Made by a program: the position numbers and the translations under genes
Source: Epiperipatus broadwayi
Lineage: Eukaryota > Onychophora > Udeonychophora > Euonychophora > Peripatidae
Reading direction: 5' to 3'
NCBI GenBank assembly: GCA_028023455.1
Contig: JAQFVV010006717.1
Coordinates: 126,001-190,000, forward strand
Length of the DNA stretch: 64,000 nucleotides
In this document: piece after piece, positions 14,022 to 24,400 of the stretch
Layout of the letters: every line of letters starts with the position of its first letter
Numbering within the stretch: position 1 is the first letter of the stretch
Notes under the pieces: generated by a model
Told to the model about the DNA's origin: nothing
Database searches by the model: none
The model's input: only the letters and a program-made list of their open reading frames with translations

Positions 14022-14505
14022 TTAACCTATATATAAATTTAAAGAATCTTACCTCAATATTTATGTGGATATCCTGATGTGAAGCAGGTAGTATTACCTA
14101 AATTTTATTTATAATGAAAATATAAAAAATATCAAAATGAATAATCCCCCATTTTCTTCTTTGCTAATTCTGAAAAATGAGGCTTCAGCATCAGAGTATG
14201 AAAATACAACAGATACTATGAATAAAAAATTAAATAATAAATAAACAAAAATTTACAATATTGATTCTTTGATTATTGGAACAAAGTTCATAAAAATCAT
14301 CATAATAGCAATAGTAGTAGTTGATAGTTAGGCAGTTGTTCTTCAAAGCAGTTTCACTTAGTAAATCATTCTCCTTAGCAAGGATAGATAGGTACAATGG
14401 TGTCTCCTGTAGTTGTGTTTAATGGTAAACATCCTGATCCTCATTTGATTCACCATAATGCATTCCAATCCATGTTTAGTTTGGACTAAAGACATTTTCT
14501 TGTGT

Positions 14506-14566
14506 GTTTACAGAAAGTATATATATATATATATATATATTTCTATATATATACTTTCTGTAAACA

Positions 14567-14601
<35 letters not shown>
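14506..14601. repeat. Palindromic (TA)n array in LTR A
   Basis: GTTTACAGAAAG plus TA repeats is mirrored by TA repeats plus CTTTCTGTAAAC (14,506-14,565), followed by another TA run. LTR B has only one copy of the arm at about 28,400, so the palindrome arose after the LTRs were formed. Confidence 0.85.
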
Positions 14602-14604
<3 letters not shown>

Positions 14605-15344
14605 GCAGCAGGCAGGAAATACCAGACACACAATAGCATGTTTTGCTCTAGCCCATTTTCATATTAAAGTACAATTTAATAATTATTTATAATCATATAT
14701 TTATATCAGATAATATAGAGCACTTGATATATATATTAAGAAAATTATTTCATCTTTTTTCTTTTCCAATTTTCAGATTAATTCTCATTATTCTTTTTAA
14801 AAAAAATTAAAATATTAAAATTTACTCCAACAACTTTTAAAACACGATTTAATTATTTAAGAATTTATCATTTATTCTTACTTCTTATTTCACTTTCTTC
14901 CCTCTGAAGTTAATAAACTTTTAGTTACAACATTTGACTTTTAAAAATGTTTATAATTTAACTAAAAGAGAAAGTAAAACTCCATTTTAGCATTCTAAAT
15001 TTTATTTTTGATCGCTGTCTTTTGTTACAAGTGCTATAACAATAAGAAGAACGATTTGTAAACTGTCTTTTGTTTTTATACATATCACATGCATAGATTT
15101 CCAGGAATGCTGATATCTTTAACTGCCTATTGTTTAAATACATTTAGATTTATTATAAATAAAAAAACACAATAAAATAATAGTCAGTTTTATTTTCACA
15201 CACATTTGCCCACCTAATAACAAAATCAGTTTTAATTAAACACACATGTGCCCACCTAATTAACTTCAGGTCATCCCAAATTCATTTAATTATTAATTGA
15301 TATTCAATTTTAAATTATATATATATATATATATATATAATAAT

Positions 15345-15597
15345 TTAAACAAATATATTTAACACAGTATTCAAAATTAAATAATCTATTCTTTACCAGA
15401 AGTACTTTCAATTGTTTCACTGACAATCTTTATCAACTGTTAATACAAACGTACAAAAAATAAAAACTTGCATTACCCATCATTTTTGTACGTTTGTATT
15501 AACAGTTGATAAAGATTGTCAGTGAAACAATTGAAAGTACTTCTGGTAAAGAATAGATTATTTAATTTTGAATACTGTGTTAAATATATTTGTTTGA
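15345..15597. mobile_element. Foldback (hairpin) element inserted in a TA run of LTR A
   Basis: Left arm 15,345-15,457 and right arm 15,484-15,597 are near-perfect inverted copies of about 113 bp around a loop of about 26 bp. The corresponding position in LTR B (near 31,970) is an uninterrupted TA run, so this is an insertion. No coding capacity. It is consistent with a TA-targeting MITE, but exact ends are hidden in flanking TA repeats (15,317-15,340 and 15,645-15,698). Confidence 0.85.
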
Positions 15598-15642
15598 ATT
15601 ATTATTATATAATTTAAAAATACAGACATTTAATGGTTGTAG

Positions 15643-15700
<58 letters not shown>

Positions 15701-15882
15701 ACAGTTTATTTAATCAAATAATTATATATATATATATACAATATTACTTTGTAGAATACTGATCGTATTTTATTTTATACATATAATAATTTATTGTGTA
15801 TTCTATGTATATAGGTAATAATAATAACAAGTAATAATCTTCCCACTATTACTATAAATTCCAAATAAATTGGGTTCAATAA

Positions 15883-15886
15883 ATAT
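15883..15886. other. Target site duplication of the inner LTR element (left)
   Basis: ATAT directly before the inner element. The matching copy is at 23,062-23,065, and the unoccupied site in LTR B has one ATAT at 32,169-32,172. Confidence 0.85.
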
Positions 15887-18371
15887 TGTAACAGTCAAAA
15901 CACGTGTATCTCGTTAACATAGTGCAGAATTCGACCACCACACAGAACAGCAGCACCATCGAGTAGCGAAGCCACCCGTGGTACCGAGTTCGAACATAGT
16001 TTATCGGTTCCACAATACAATCTATGGAATAATGCCTCAGATGCGACATAAGTAAACACCTCTTTAGGCACGGTGGTCAGGGAGATGCACGAGATTCATG
16101 GTTTGGTTTCCGAGTTGGCCAACAATCAAACGAATATTAATTAACATATATAATCGATAAAATATATATAGTGGGCATCGAATAAATGAAAACTTAACTG
16201 CAGACATATAGTTAAAATTATTTATTTACGTATCCAATAAAAAAAACATTATCAATGTTATTAATCATATTTTAAATTCAAAGTTTCAATAGCTAATTGG
16301 CAATATTATTAGATATAAAAATACATTTATTATAAAGAGCATTCCTTTATATGAAGGTGTAATATAGCTACCTAAGGTTCTTGAGCGAGTATTTCTAATG
16401 CGTGCTGTAGGGAATTTGTACTTTGCAATGCAAGAGTCATCAGTAGCGGCGGACATACATTTATTTAATAAAGATATTTATTTTACGACTAAGGGCAAAC
16501 ATTTATTTGAGAGTAGATGATGAAGATAATGCCGAGGCGGAGTGATATAGAGAATGATAAACTAAATAAAGGAACACGTGGTATGCTTTAGAAGGGCAAT
16601 ATAAAATGGCAGCATTGAAATTGCAATGCCGTGAATAAGTTTATAAGGGTTTCGGGTTGGTCTCTGCCTCGACCTGAAGAGGTAAGGTGTCACATGAGCA
16701 TAACCAGGGACAAGAGGTCCATGTCGCAATTTGCCAGCTGGCTGCATGACAGTCGTCAAGCCCTATGGGAACATTATCATGTCCACTTGTGTAGGACGAC
16801 TGGGGTTAATTCATCCCTATAGAATCCGGAGTATTCACGGCATGGAATGAGTCATCGTGGCTTCAAAACCTAACACATGTATTAGATCTAAAAGATTATG
16901 GTAATATTTAACTAGATTTCAAACTCGGCCCACCCCTTATCAACGTTGACTAAAAGAAAATTGGTGACTCTCAAAGAAATGAAATTTCCGTAATTATTAA
17001 TTAAAATTTAATAATAAAAAAATATCAAAAAGGGGAATTATTACAGCGAGTATGCCAGCTATTACGAAGTAGTAGACCCTGCATTACAATAACTGATTCT
17101 TTGAATGCGTGTCGTATTTATATGAAATTTAAGTTATTTATAAAGCAAATATTAATGACAATTTGACATGCATTCACTGTTCAAGCGATTATAGATTTAG
17201 CTTTAAAACTAAGACAATTATGAGAAGGTAATATTTCAATGATAATTATAAATAAAGTGTAGATTTGAGAAATACACACCTAAAAAGGATAGAGGGAGGT
17301 AAGCTAGATTATGCGAGAAATTTACAGATTACATTAATTCTCAAATTTTAGTTTCACAAAATTACCATTTTAACATTTTAGAAGTTAGACAAATAGTAGG
17401 AGATGAGCTATAGCTTATTATTACTAGAGTACTCTATAATTTGGAATACACACACAGGTACCTGTTTTATAAGATGTTTTCTTCCATTTGTTTAATAGTA
17501 GATTGTTCGTGATTAGCAGTTTTCTTTCTTGTCTTTGGAATTTTATTGATGTTAACAGCAGTGGCTTTCTTGTTTATTTCAGGTAGCAGATCATTATGGT
17601 GTTTTTACGATGGGCAATGTGAAGTTTGGCATACGGTGGGCCATCTCCCGATGGAGAATAATCTCGGTGCTTACTCGGTCATACCTTGGCAATATCAATT
17701 TATTTTTTTTAAGATATTTTAGACTCTCCACTCGAGAGCAAAGCTAAAGTTCAAGTGAAAGTCTCCAGCATGTCCAAGATGGCCTCTTTTTTTTATCTTG
17801 ATCTTTTAATTTTTCTGTTGAGATATTTTTAGGTTTTATTTATCTTGCCCTCAGGATAATCAATGCTTTTGCTGGTTTTAATTAGAAAGAAATCTGCTTT
17901 GCTATTGTTTGTTTTGTTGTTTTTTTTATATTCGTTAATTACATTCTTTTGGAATTTTTCTATAATTAATTTATTATCTATCACTGACCGATGCTTTTAA
18001 ATTTTCAAAGACAAAAGGGAATAAAATTATTTTAACTTTAATTAATTATTGCATCAGATTTTGTTAGAATTATTATTTAACGAAATTTAAACTAAGTAAT
18101 AAATACGAACTTTATAAATTCAAAATAAATGATTAATATTACACAAAATTTATTTAACTAAAAGAAATCTAAATTATATTATTTTATCCGTATTTATTGC
18201 CTTTAATTTGAGATCGAAATGTGTGCGTGTTTATGTTGAATTCTACATATATTTATACATTTTTAATATTGTTACACACACAAAGTTTAAGTTTGGGTGG
18301 GATAGACCGGTCAGTGAGAGATGACAGAAAAAGGTGAAACTTAAGATTCGAATACGAATCTTACTGTTTCA
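15887..18371 (-). repeat. 3' LTR of the inner element (left copy)
   Basis: 2,485 bp, TGTAACAGTC...CTTACTGTTTCA on the plus strand, so the ends form a short imperfect inverted repeat. Near the right end AAGATTCG and CGAATCTT form an 8-bp hairpin with a 4-base loop, also present in the other LTR. Two small opposed frames (16,562-16,759 minus and 16,631-16,822 plus) recur in both LTRs, but have no homology I recognise. Confidence 0.95.
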
Positions 18372-18387
18372 TTTCCCCGTACTTCCC
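18372..18387 (-). other. Polypurine tract of the inner element
   Basis: On the element strand GGGAAGTACGGGGAAA ends exactly at the TG of the 3' LTR, the position where plus-strand DNA synthesis is primed in LTR retrotransposons. Confidence 0.75.
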
Positions 18388-18852
18388 GTGAACAATTAAG
18401 GGAGAAAAATGGAGGCAAGAAAGGAAAAAAAAAATTTACATTACATAATTTAAATACGAAAGAATTATTATTATTATTATTAATTTTTTTGACAGATGCA
18501 TATAAATATAGAAAGCAGAGATTACATGAAGTAACGGACACTTTGTATACCCGGATCTAGAATTTAAACTTGAATTTTAAAATGACCTAATTTGGCTGTG
18601 TCTGGTTAGCAATCATTATAATACTATTAGTTAAACTGATTATATATATATATATATATAATTCTTAGACTAATATTAATTAACATAATACATATAAAAA
18701 AAATTTTAAGAATAATAATAATTAAATATACATAACAAAATTTCTATATAAAGCCCTATTTGACCAATCTAATTTCCATTCAACCAATATTTATCAAGTT
18801 CGCTTTACTAAATTTTATACACGCAATGGCCCTCCGAAATGCTCCAATATTG
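18388..18852. other. Non-coding 3' internal region of the inner element
   Basis: AT-rich sequence between the gag stop and the polypurine tract, where pol would normally be. I see no RT, protease or integrase motif. It includes a short TA run at 18,640-18,660. Confidence 0.7.
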
Positions 18853-19989
18853 TTATAACCCCGGGTCAGGTGGATAATATATATCTCTTGTCATTGACAA
18901 CTGCGGCCTTGAGTTTTCTAATTTTAGTCTTCTATCCGGCGGTTCTTTGTACCAATGACTAAAATCTAATGTAGTGAGAAATTCACTTATTTCTTCTATG
19001 TCCTTTATACGACTGCCTGCCATCAACTGTTGGATGGCCAGCGGCATGCCACGCTGGATGGTCCCTATGATGTGTGAATCCGAAAAGGCGAACGTTGTAA
19101 GGGATTTAAACCGATTCGCTTGGCGGAGAAAAAACTGTGTGATTGTCTCTTGGGGTATCGTCCCATATTTTCCCTGGCAGAGCGTATTGTAGATACCTTT
19201 TTGACGCTCGTTGCTCCAGTAACACTTCTTTAACACATCTCTGTAATTTCCGATTGTTTTGGGCTTCCATCTCACCATATTCCACCAGTCCTTGGCAGAT
19301 CTTTGTAGATGGTAGCTAGCTATTGCTATCTGCTCATCTGGCCCTGTTTTATGAAACTGGAAGAACTTTTGTAAGCTCTCTAAGTGGGCTTGAGGGTTTT
19401 CTCCGATCTCCCCTCTAAAGATCTTGATGTGAATCATCTTGGCTAAATAGCTTTGGTGTCCAGTGTCCATCTTCGTCTCTTCTTTGATGCTGCTTTCCTT
19501 CTCTGGTTTTTGTGGTCCTTCATCGGTTGGAATGAGGTCTTTCTGCTCATCATAGTTTTTTACATTCACGACACTACCTGTTTGCTCTTCTATCATAGGT
19601 TCATCAGATCTCTCTACCTTCATTTCATTCTGCATGTCTTTAACCTCTTCTACCTTTTTACTAACTTTGGATATTCCAAAATGTTCCTTTATTACTTCTA
19701 ACTCTCTCAATATAGTGTCTTTAAATTCCTGACATTCCCTGACTCTTCTTTTTTCTTCTTCCTGTCTCCTTTTTGATTCTTCATCGCTTCTTTTTCTCAT
19801 TTCCTCCTCATACATTTTCTTCACCTCCTGCATACTCCGTCTGAGCACCTCCTCCATGAACCTGAAATTATAGTCCATTGATGCTCTGCATTGTTGTGGA
19901 GCTTCCCTTCGCTCGGGTGTCGACTCCAAAGCCTCAGATAAATCTAGCTGCTCTGTATCAGTATTTTCTGTTTCCATTTTCTTATTCAT
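18853..19989 (-). CDS. gag: Gag polyprotein of the inner LTR element (Retrotrans_gag-like)
   Basis: An uninterrupted 378-codon frame. Residues about 45-100 form a charged coiled coil (MYEEEMRKRSDEESKRRQ and on). Residues about 105-175 are an acidic, low-complexity linker. Residues about 185-350 look like the capsid-type gag domain of Ty3-like elements: IKIFRGEIGENPQAHLESL, then AIASYHLQRSAKDWW (the conserved A-x-x-L-x-x-x-A-x-x-W-W pattern) and ITQFFLRQANRFKSL. No CX2CX4HX4C zinc knuckle is present. The first Met (MNKKMETE) sits about 570 bp downstream of the 5' LTR. The predicted role is to form the particle that packages element RNA. The intact frame beside total lack of pol suggests the protein was kept by function or that the insertion is fairly young. 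Confidence 0.88.
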   Translation of the reverse strand: MNKKMETENTDTEQLDLSEALESTPERREAPQQCRASMDYNFRFMEEVLRRSMQEVKKMYEEEMRKRSDEESKRRQEEEKRRVRECQEFKDTILRELEVIKEHFGISKVSKKVEEVKDMQNEMKVERSDEPMIEEQTGSVVNVKNYDEQKDLIPTDEGPQKPEKESSIKEETKMDTGHQSYLAKMIHIKIFRGEIGENPQAHLESLQKFFQFHKTGPDEQIAIASYHLQRSAKDWWNMVRWKPKTIGNYRDVLKKCYWSNERQKGIYNTLCQGKYGTIPQETITQFFLRQANRFKSLTTFAFSDSHIIGTIQRGMPLAIQQLMAGSRIKDIEEISEFLTTLDFSHWYKEPPDRRLKLENSRPQLSMTRDIYYPPDPGL

Positions 19990-20519
19990 TTTATTACTAT
20001 TTATTTGTTTATTTTACACTAGTAGCATTTAACTATTCCCCACCGGTATCTTGGCCCTATATTACTCTTTCATTGCCCTCATCTTTATATTGCTGCCTTT
20101 AATATACTTAACATATATTATAACGAACTATTAGTAACACGTATAAGCCACTGCTGTCTATGATATATATATTTGTACTTTAACTAAATTTTATTTTTAA
20201 AAACATAATAAGCTTCTGCTGCCTCATTTAGCTACTGATTATTATTATATATATAAAAAGATATTTCATTAGATCCGAGTATTTCGTTCCTTCTTACATT
20301 ACACACACATCCCTGCTTTCCTTAAATTTGTTATTACGCCTGCTGTCCTTTCACTCACTCGACCAACATTATTTCACTCGATTTATTTTTATTATTTTTA
20401 TTTTTATCCAAAACAAACTCTTATATATATAAAACAATTAGCCAACTCGGCAACGAATGCTAAAGAAATTTATCTGCGTTATTTTTGCTCAGGGTATCTA
20501 TGGGTTTTATACTCGAAGC
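19990..20519. other. 5' leader of the inner element
   Basis: Untranslated region between the primer-binding-like site and the gag start on the minus strand. AT-rich, with no frame of interest. Confidence 0.6.
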
Positions 20520-20537
20520 CTCACGTTATTGGCGCCA
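20520..20537 (-). other. Primer-binding-like site of the inner element
   Basis: The element strand reads TGGCGCCAATAACGTGAG, beginning with TGG as required to pair with a tRNA CCA end. TGGCGCC is a common primer-site start. It lies about 23 nt inside the LTR, further than usual, so the assignment is tentative. Confidence 0.5.
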
Positions 20538-20560
20538 AACGCTAAAAAAAAATTAAACTA

Positions 20561-23061
20561 TGTAACAGTCAAAACACGTGTATCTCGTTAACATAGTGCA
20601 GAATTCGACCACCACACAGAACAGCAGCACCATCGAGTAGCGAAGCCACCCGTGGTACCGAGTTCGAACATAGTTTATCAGTTCCACAATACAATCTACG
20701 GAATAACGCCTGAGATGCGACATAAGTAAACACCTCTTTAGGCACGGTGGTCAGGGAGATGCACGAGATTCATGGTTTGGTTTCCGAGTTGGCCAACAAT
20801 CAAATGAATATTAATTAACATATATAATCAAAGAAACATATATAGTGGGCATCGGATAAATGAAAACTTAACTGCAGACATATAGTTAAAATTATTTATT
20901 TACGTATCCAATAAAAAAAAAAACATTATCAATGTTATTAATCATATTTTAAATTCAAAGTTTCAATAGCTAATTGGCAATATTATTAGATATAAAAATA
21001 CATTTATTTATAAAGAGCATTCCTTTATATGAAGGCGTAATCTAGCTACCTAAGGTTCTCGAGCGAGTATTTCTAATGCGTGCTGTAGGGAATTTATACT
21101 TTTCAATGCAAGAGGCATCAGTAGCGGCGGACATACATTTATTTAATAAAGATATTTATTTTACGACTAAGGGCAAACATTTATTTGAGAGTAGATGATG
21201 AAGATAATGCCGAGGCGGAGTGATATAGAGAATGATAAACTAAATAAAGGAACACGTGGTATGCTTTAGAAGGGCGATATAAAATGGCAGCATTGAAAAT
21301 GCAATGCCGTGAATAAGTTTATAAGGGTTTCGGGTTGGTCTCTGCCTCGACCCGAAGAGGTAAGGTGTCACATGACCATAACCAGGGACAAGCGGTCTGT
21401 GTTGCAATTTTCCAGCTGGCTGCATGACGGTTGTCAAGCCCTACGGGAACATTATCGTGTCCACTTGTGTAGGACGACTGGGGTTAATTCAACCCTATAG
21501 AATCCAGAGTATTCACGGCGTGGAATGAGTCATCGTGGCTTCAAAACGTAACACATGTATTAGATCTAAAAGATTATGGTAATATTTAACTAGATTTCAA
21601 ACTCGGCCTCCCCTTATCAATGTTGACTAAAAGAAAATTGGTGACTCTCAAAGAAATGAAATTTCCGTAATTATTAATTAAAATTTAATAATAAAAAAAA
21701 TATCAAAAAGGGGATCTATTACAGCGAGTATGCCAGCTATTATGAAGTAGTAGACCCTGCATTACAATAACTGATTCTTTGAATGCGTGTCGTATTTATA
21801 TGAAATTTAAGTTATTTATAAAGCAAATATTAATGACAATTTGACACACATTCACTGTTCAAGCGATTATAGATTTAGCTTTAAAACTAAGATAATTATG
21901 AGAAGGTAATATTTCAATGATAATTATAAATAAAGTGTAGATTTGTGAAATACACACCTAAGAAGGATAGAGGGAGGTAAGCTAGATTATGCGAGTAATT
22001 TACAGATTACATTAATTCTCAAATTTTAGTTTCACAAAATTACAATTTTAACATTTTAGAAGTTAGACAAATAGTAGGAGATGAGCTATAGCTTATTATT
22101 ACTAGAGTACTCTATAATTTGGAATACACACACAGGTACCTGTTTTATAAGATGTTTTCTTCCATTTGTTTAATAGTAGATTGTTCGTGATTAGCAGTTT
22201 TCTTTCTTGTCTTTGGAATTTTATTGATTTTAACAGCAGCGGCTTTCTTGTTTATTTCAGGTAGCAGATCATTATGGTGTTTTTACAATGTGCAATGTGA
22301 AGTTCGGCATACGGTGGGCCATCTCCTGATGGAGAATAATCTCTGTGCTTACTCGGTCATACCTTGGCAATATCAATTTATTTTTTTAAGATATTTTAGA
22401 CTCTCCACTCGAGAGCAAAGCTAAAGTTCAAGTGAAAGTCTCCAGCAAGTCCAAGATGGCCTCCTTTTTTATCTTGATCTTTTAATTTTTCTGTTGAGAT
22501 ATTTTTAGGTTTTATTTATCTTGCCCTCGGGATAATCAATGCTTTTGCTGGTTTTAATTAGAAAGAAATCTGCTGTGCTATTGTTTGTTTTGTTGTTTTT
22601 TTTTACATTCGTTAATTACATTCTTTTGGAATTTTTCTATAATTAATTTATTATCTATCACTGACCGATGCTTTTAAATTTTCAAAGACAAAAGGGAATA
22701 AAATTATTTCAACTTTAATTAATTATTGCATCAGATTTTGTTAGAATTATTATTTAACGAAATTTAAAGTAAATAATAAATACAAACTTTATAAATTCAA
22801 AATAAATGATTAATATTACACAAAATTTATTTAACTAAAAGAATTCTAAATTATATTATTTTATCCGTATTTATTGCCTTTAATTTGAGATCGAAATGTG
22901 TACGTGTTTATGTTGAATTCTACATATATTTATACATTTTTAATATTGTTACACACACAATTCGATACCAAAAAGTTTAAATTTGTGTGGGATAGACCGG
23001 TCAGTAAGAGACGACAGAAAAAGGTGAAACTTAAGATTCGAATACGAATCTTACTGTTTCA
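20561..23061 (-). repeat. 5' LTR of the inner element (right copy)
   Basis: 2,501 bp, colinear with 15,887-18,371 from TGTAACAGTC to CTTACTGTTTCA. Differences include scattered transitions, A-run length changes and one short extra segment near 22,961-22,975 (AATTCGATACCA). In element orientation it would carry the promoter. Confidence 0.95.
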
Positions 23062-23110
23062 ATATGCTTGATCTTTTTAAGAATGTTTGCATTGTAAGCT
23101 ACTCTTTACA

Positions 23111-23123
23111 ACCCCCTCTTCTT
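23111..23123 (-). other. Polypurine tract of the outer element
   Basis: The element strand reads AAGAAGAGGGGGT, directly followed by the LTR start TGTAAAGAGTAGC. This fixes the right end of LTR A and the element's minus orientation. Confidence 0.8.
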
Positions 23124-23679
23124 ACAGGGTTAAAATTTTAATATGTAATGAAAATTTTAACACCTACACAAGGTTTGTATTTGAAGTTTGATGGGTTTTT
23201 TTTTTCAACAAATATAAGAATGGTTGTGAAACCTTATTTTACTATTTTCTAAACTCAACTACACAAATTGCTTTCTATTTTTCTCTGCTCACTCTCATGA
23301 AATACTTTTCAAGGTGGGGTTCAAACATAGGTTTTTTTTAAACTAATGATGGTTATGTTTTGAGTACACTAATAAAAATGTGTTTCTGTTTCAGATATCA
23401 CATCTTTTTTTTTTGTTATCCTGTATCCTGCTTTTATTGAGTCTTATTGGATTTCATTTGAGGTCTAACAGAAGATTAAAGCAACCACCACTTAGCGTGG
23501 TTTAACTCTTTTAAATAAAGTGGCTCTAAAGTATCCTAACATTTGCTTTGGCATCCATTAGAGAATACTCTCATCATAATTTTTAACCTAACTTCATAAT
23601 ATCTAATTTTTTTTTTTACTTATCAGCATTCATCTCTTATTTTTTTCTACACATCAGTTGACTATGACAATTCTACAAT

Positions 23680-24130
23680 TACTAACATTGTCCATAGTAT
23701 GGTTTCATAATTCGGGTATATTATATGCCCCTAACTTGTCCTACCATATCCAACCAAAATGCATTAGGACTTGATTGTTTAACTATTGTGTAAGGTCCTT
23801 CATATAGATGGTAAAACTTACTGTATTTATTTTCAATTTACTTACTAACATGAAGGTTTTTTTATTAAAACTTCATTTCCTACTTTGAAAATATGAAAAG
23901 TTCCAATCTTATTTTTGTTCATTTTATTAGCCTCACTCACCAATCAAAGATATGCTTTCTGCACATTTTCCTCCATACTATTTTGTTTATATCTAGTCAT
24001 AGGTTGATATTTAGTGAACATACATGGGAATTGATTGATTAAAATGTAGTTCAATGGGTGTGAATCCAGTGGATTCATTCACACTCCAGTTGATATAATT
24101 AACTATCTGGTCTATCTGTTTTACCTTATC
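23680..24130 (-). pseudogene. Integrase C-terminal remnant of the outer element
   Basis: Translated on the minus strand with stops, this reads IVNYINWSVNESTGFTPIEL (Ty3-type integrase core end, resembling N-x-S-x-H-x-x-T-x-x-x-P-F-E-L) and, further on, KFYHLYEGPYTIVK, the conserved chromodomain-proximal Y-x-G-P-Y-x-I block. No DDE catalytic residues are present, so most of integrase is lost. The position just before the polypurine tract is right for the end of pol. Confidence 0.72.
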
Positions 24131-24139
24131 ATTTCCTTA

Positions 24140-24154
24140 TACTATCATAAGTTG

Positions 24155-24240
<86 letters not shown>

Positions 24241-24260
24241 TAAGTTGTATTATATATATA
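24140..24260. repeat. (TA)n array between direct repeats
   Basis: About 80 bp of TA lies between two copies of ATCATAAGTTGTATTATATA (about 24,143 and 24,236), suggesting a local duplication with TA expansion. Confidence 0.85.
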
Positions 24261-24400
24261 TTTGATTTATTCATTCATTTATACTTTTTCTTTCTTAAAA
24301 AATATATACATCTCTTGAGAATTCATCCATGGTAAAAAGTCCATTTTATGTGTCCAAAGTTGCATCATTTGAAGTTCTTCCCTTATTATGTACTTTTCTC

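Larger units (their letters stand above)
15887..23061 (-). mobile_element. Inner long-LTR retrotransposon with gag only (no pol)
   Basis: LTRs at 15,887-18,371 and 20,561-23,061 (about 2.5 kb each, TG...CA) flank an internal region of only about 2.19 kb. Element sense is minus: a primer-binding-like site just inside the right LTR, one intact Gag frame, and a polypurine tract against the left LTR. There is no protease, RT, RNase H or integrase. By eye the two LTRs differ at a few percent of positions, mostly point changes. ATAT duplications and an empty site in LTR B prove insertion as a unit. It must have been mobilised by enzymes from another element. Confidence 0.93.
12281..23110 (-). repeat. 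LTR A (3' LTR) of the outer element, interrupted
   Basis: Colinear with LTR B. 12,291-13,291 matches 26,909-27,916; 14,022-15,310 matches 27,913-28,585 plus 31,425-31,965; 15,700-15,886 with 23,062-23,110 matches 31,985-32,217. It is split by a 730-bp TTAA-bounded insertion, a foldback hairpin in a TA run, and a complete second LTR element. Net length without these is about 2.5 kb. The right end is fixed by the polypurine tract that follows. The left end is approximate. Confidence 0.85.

Noticed and set aside
16562-16822. Opposed 65- and 63-codon frames, repeated at 21,240-21,500
   Set aside because: They recur only because they lie in the two LTRs. They overlap on opposite strands and have no homology I can recognise.
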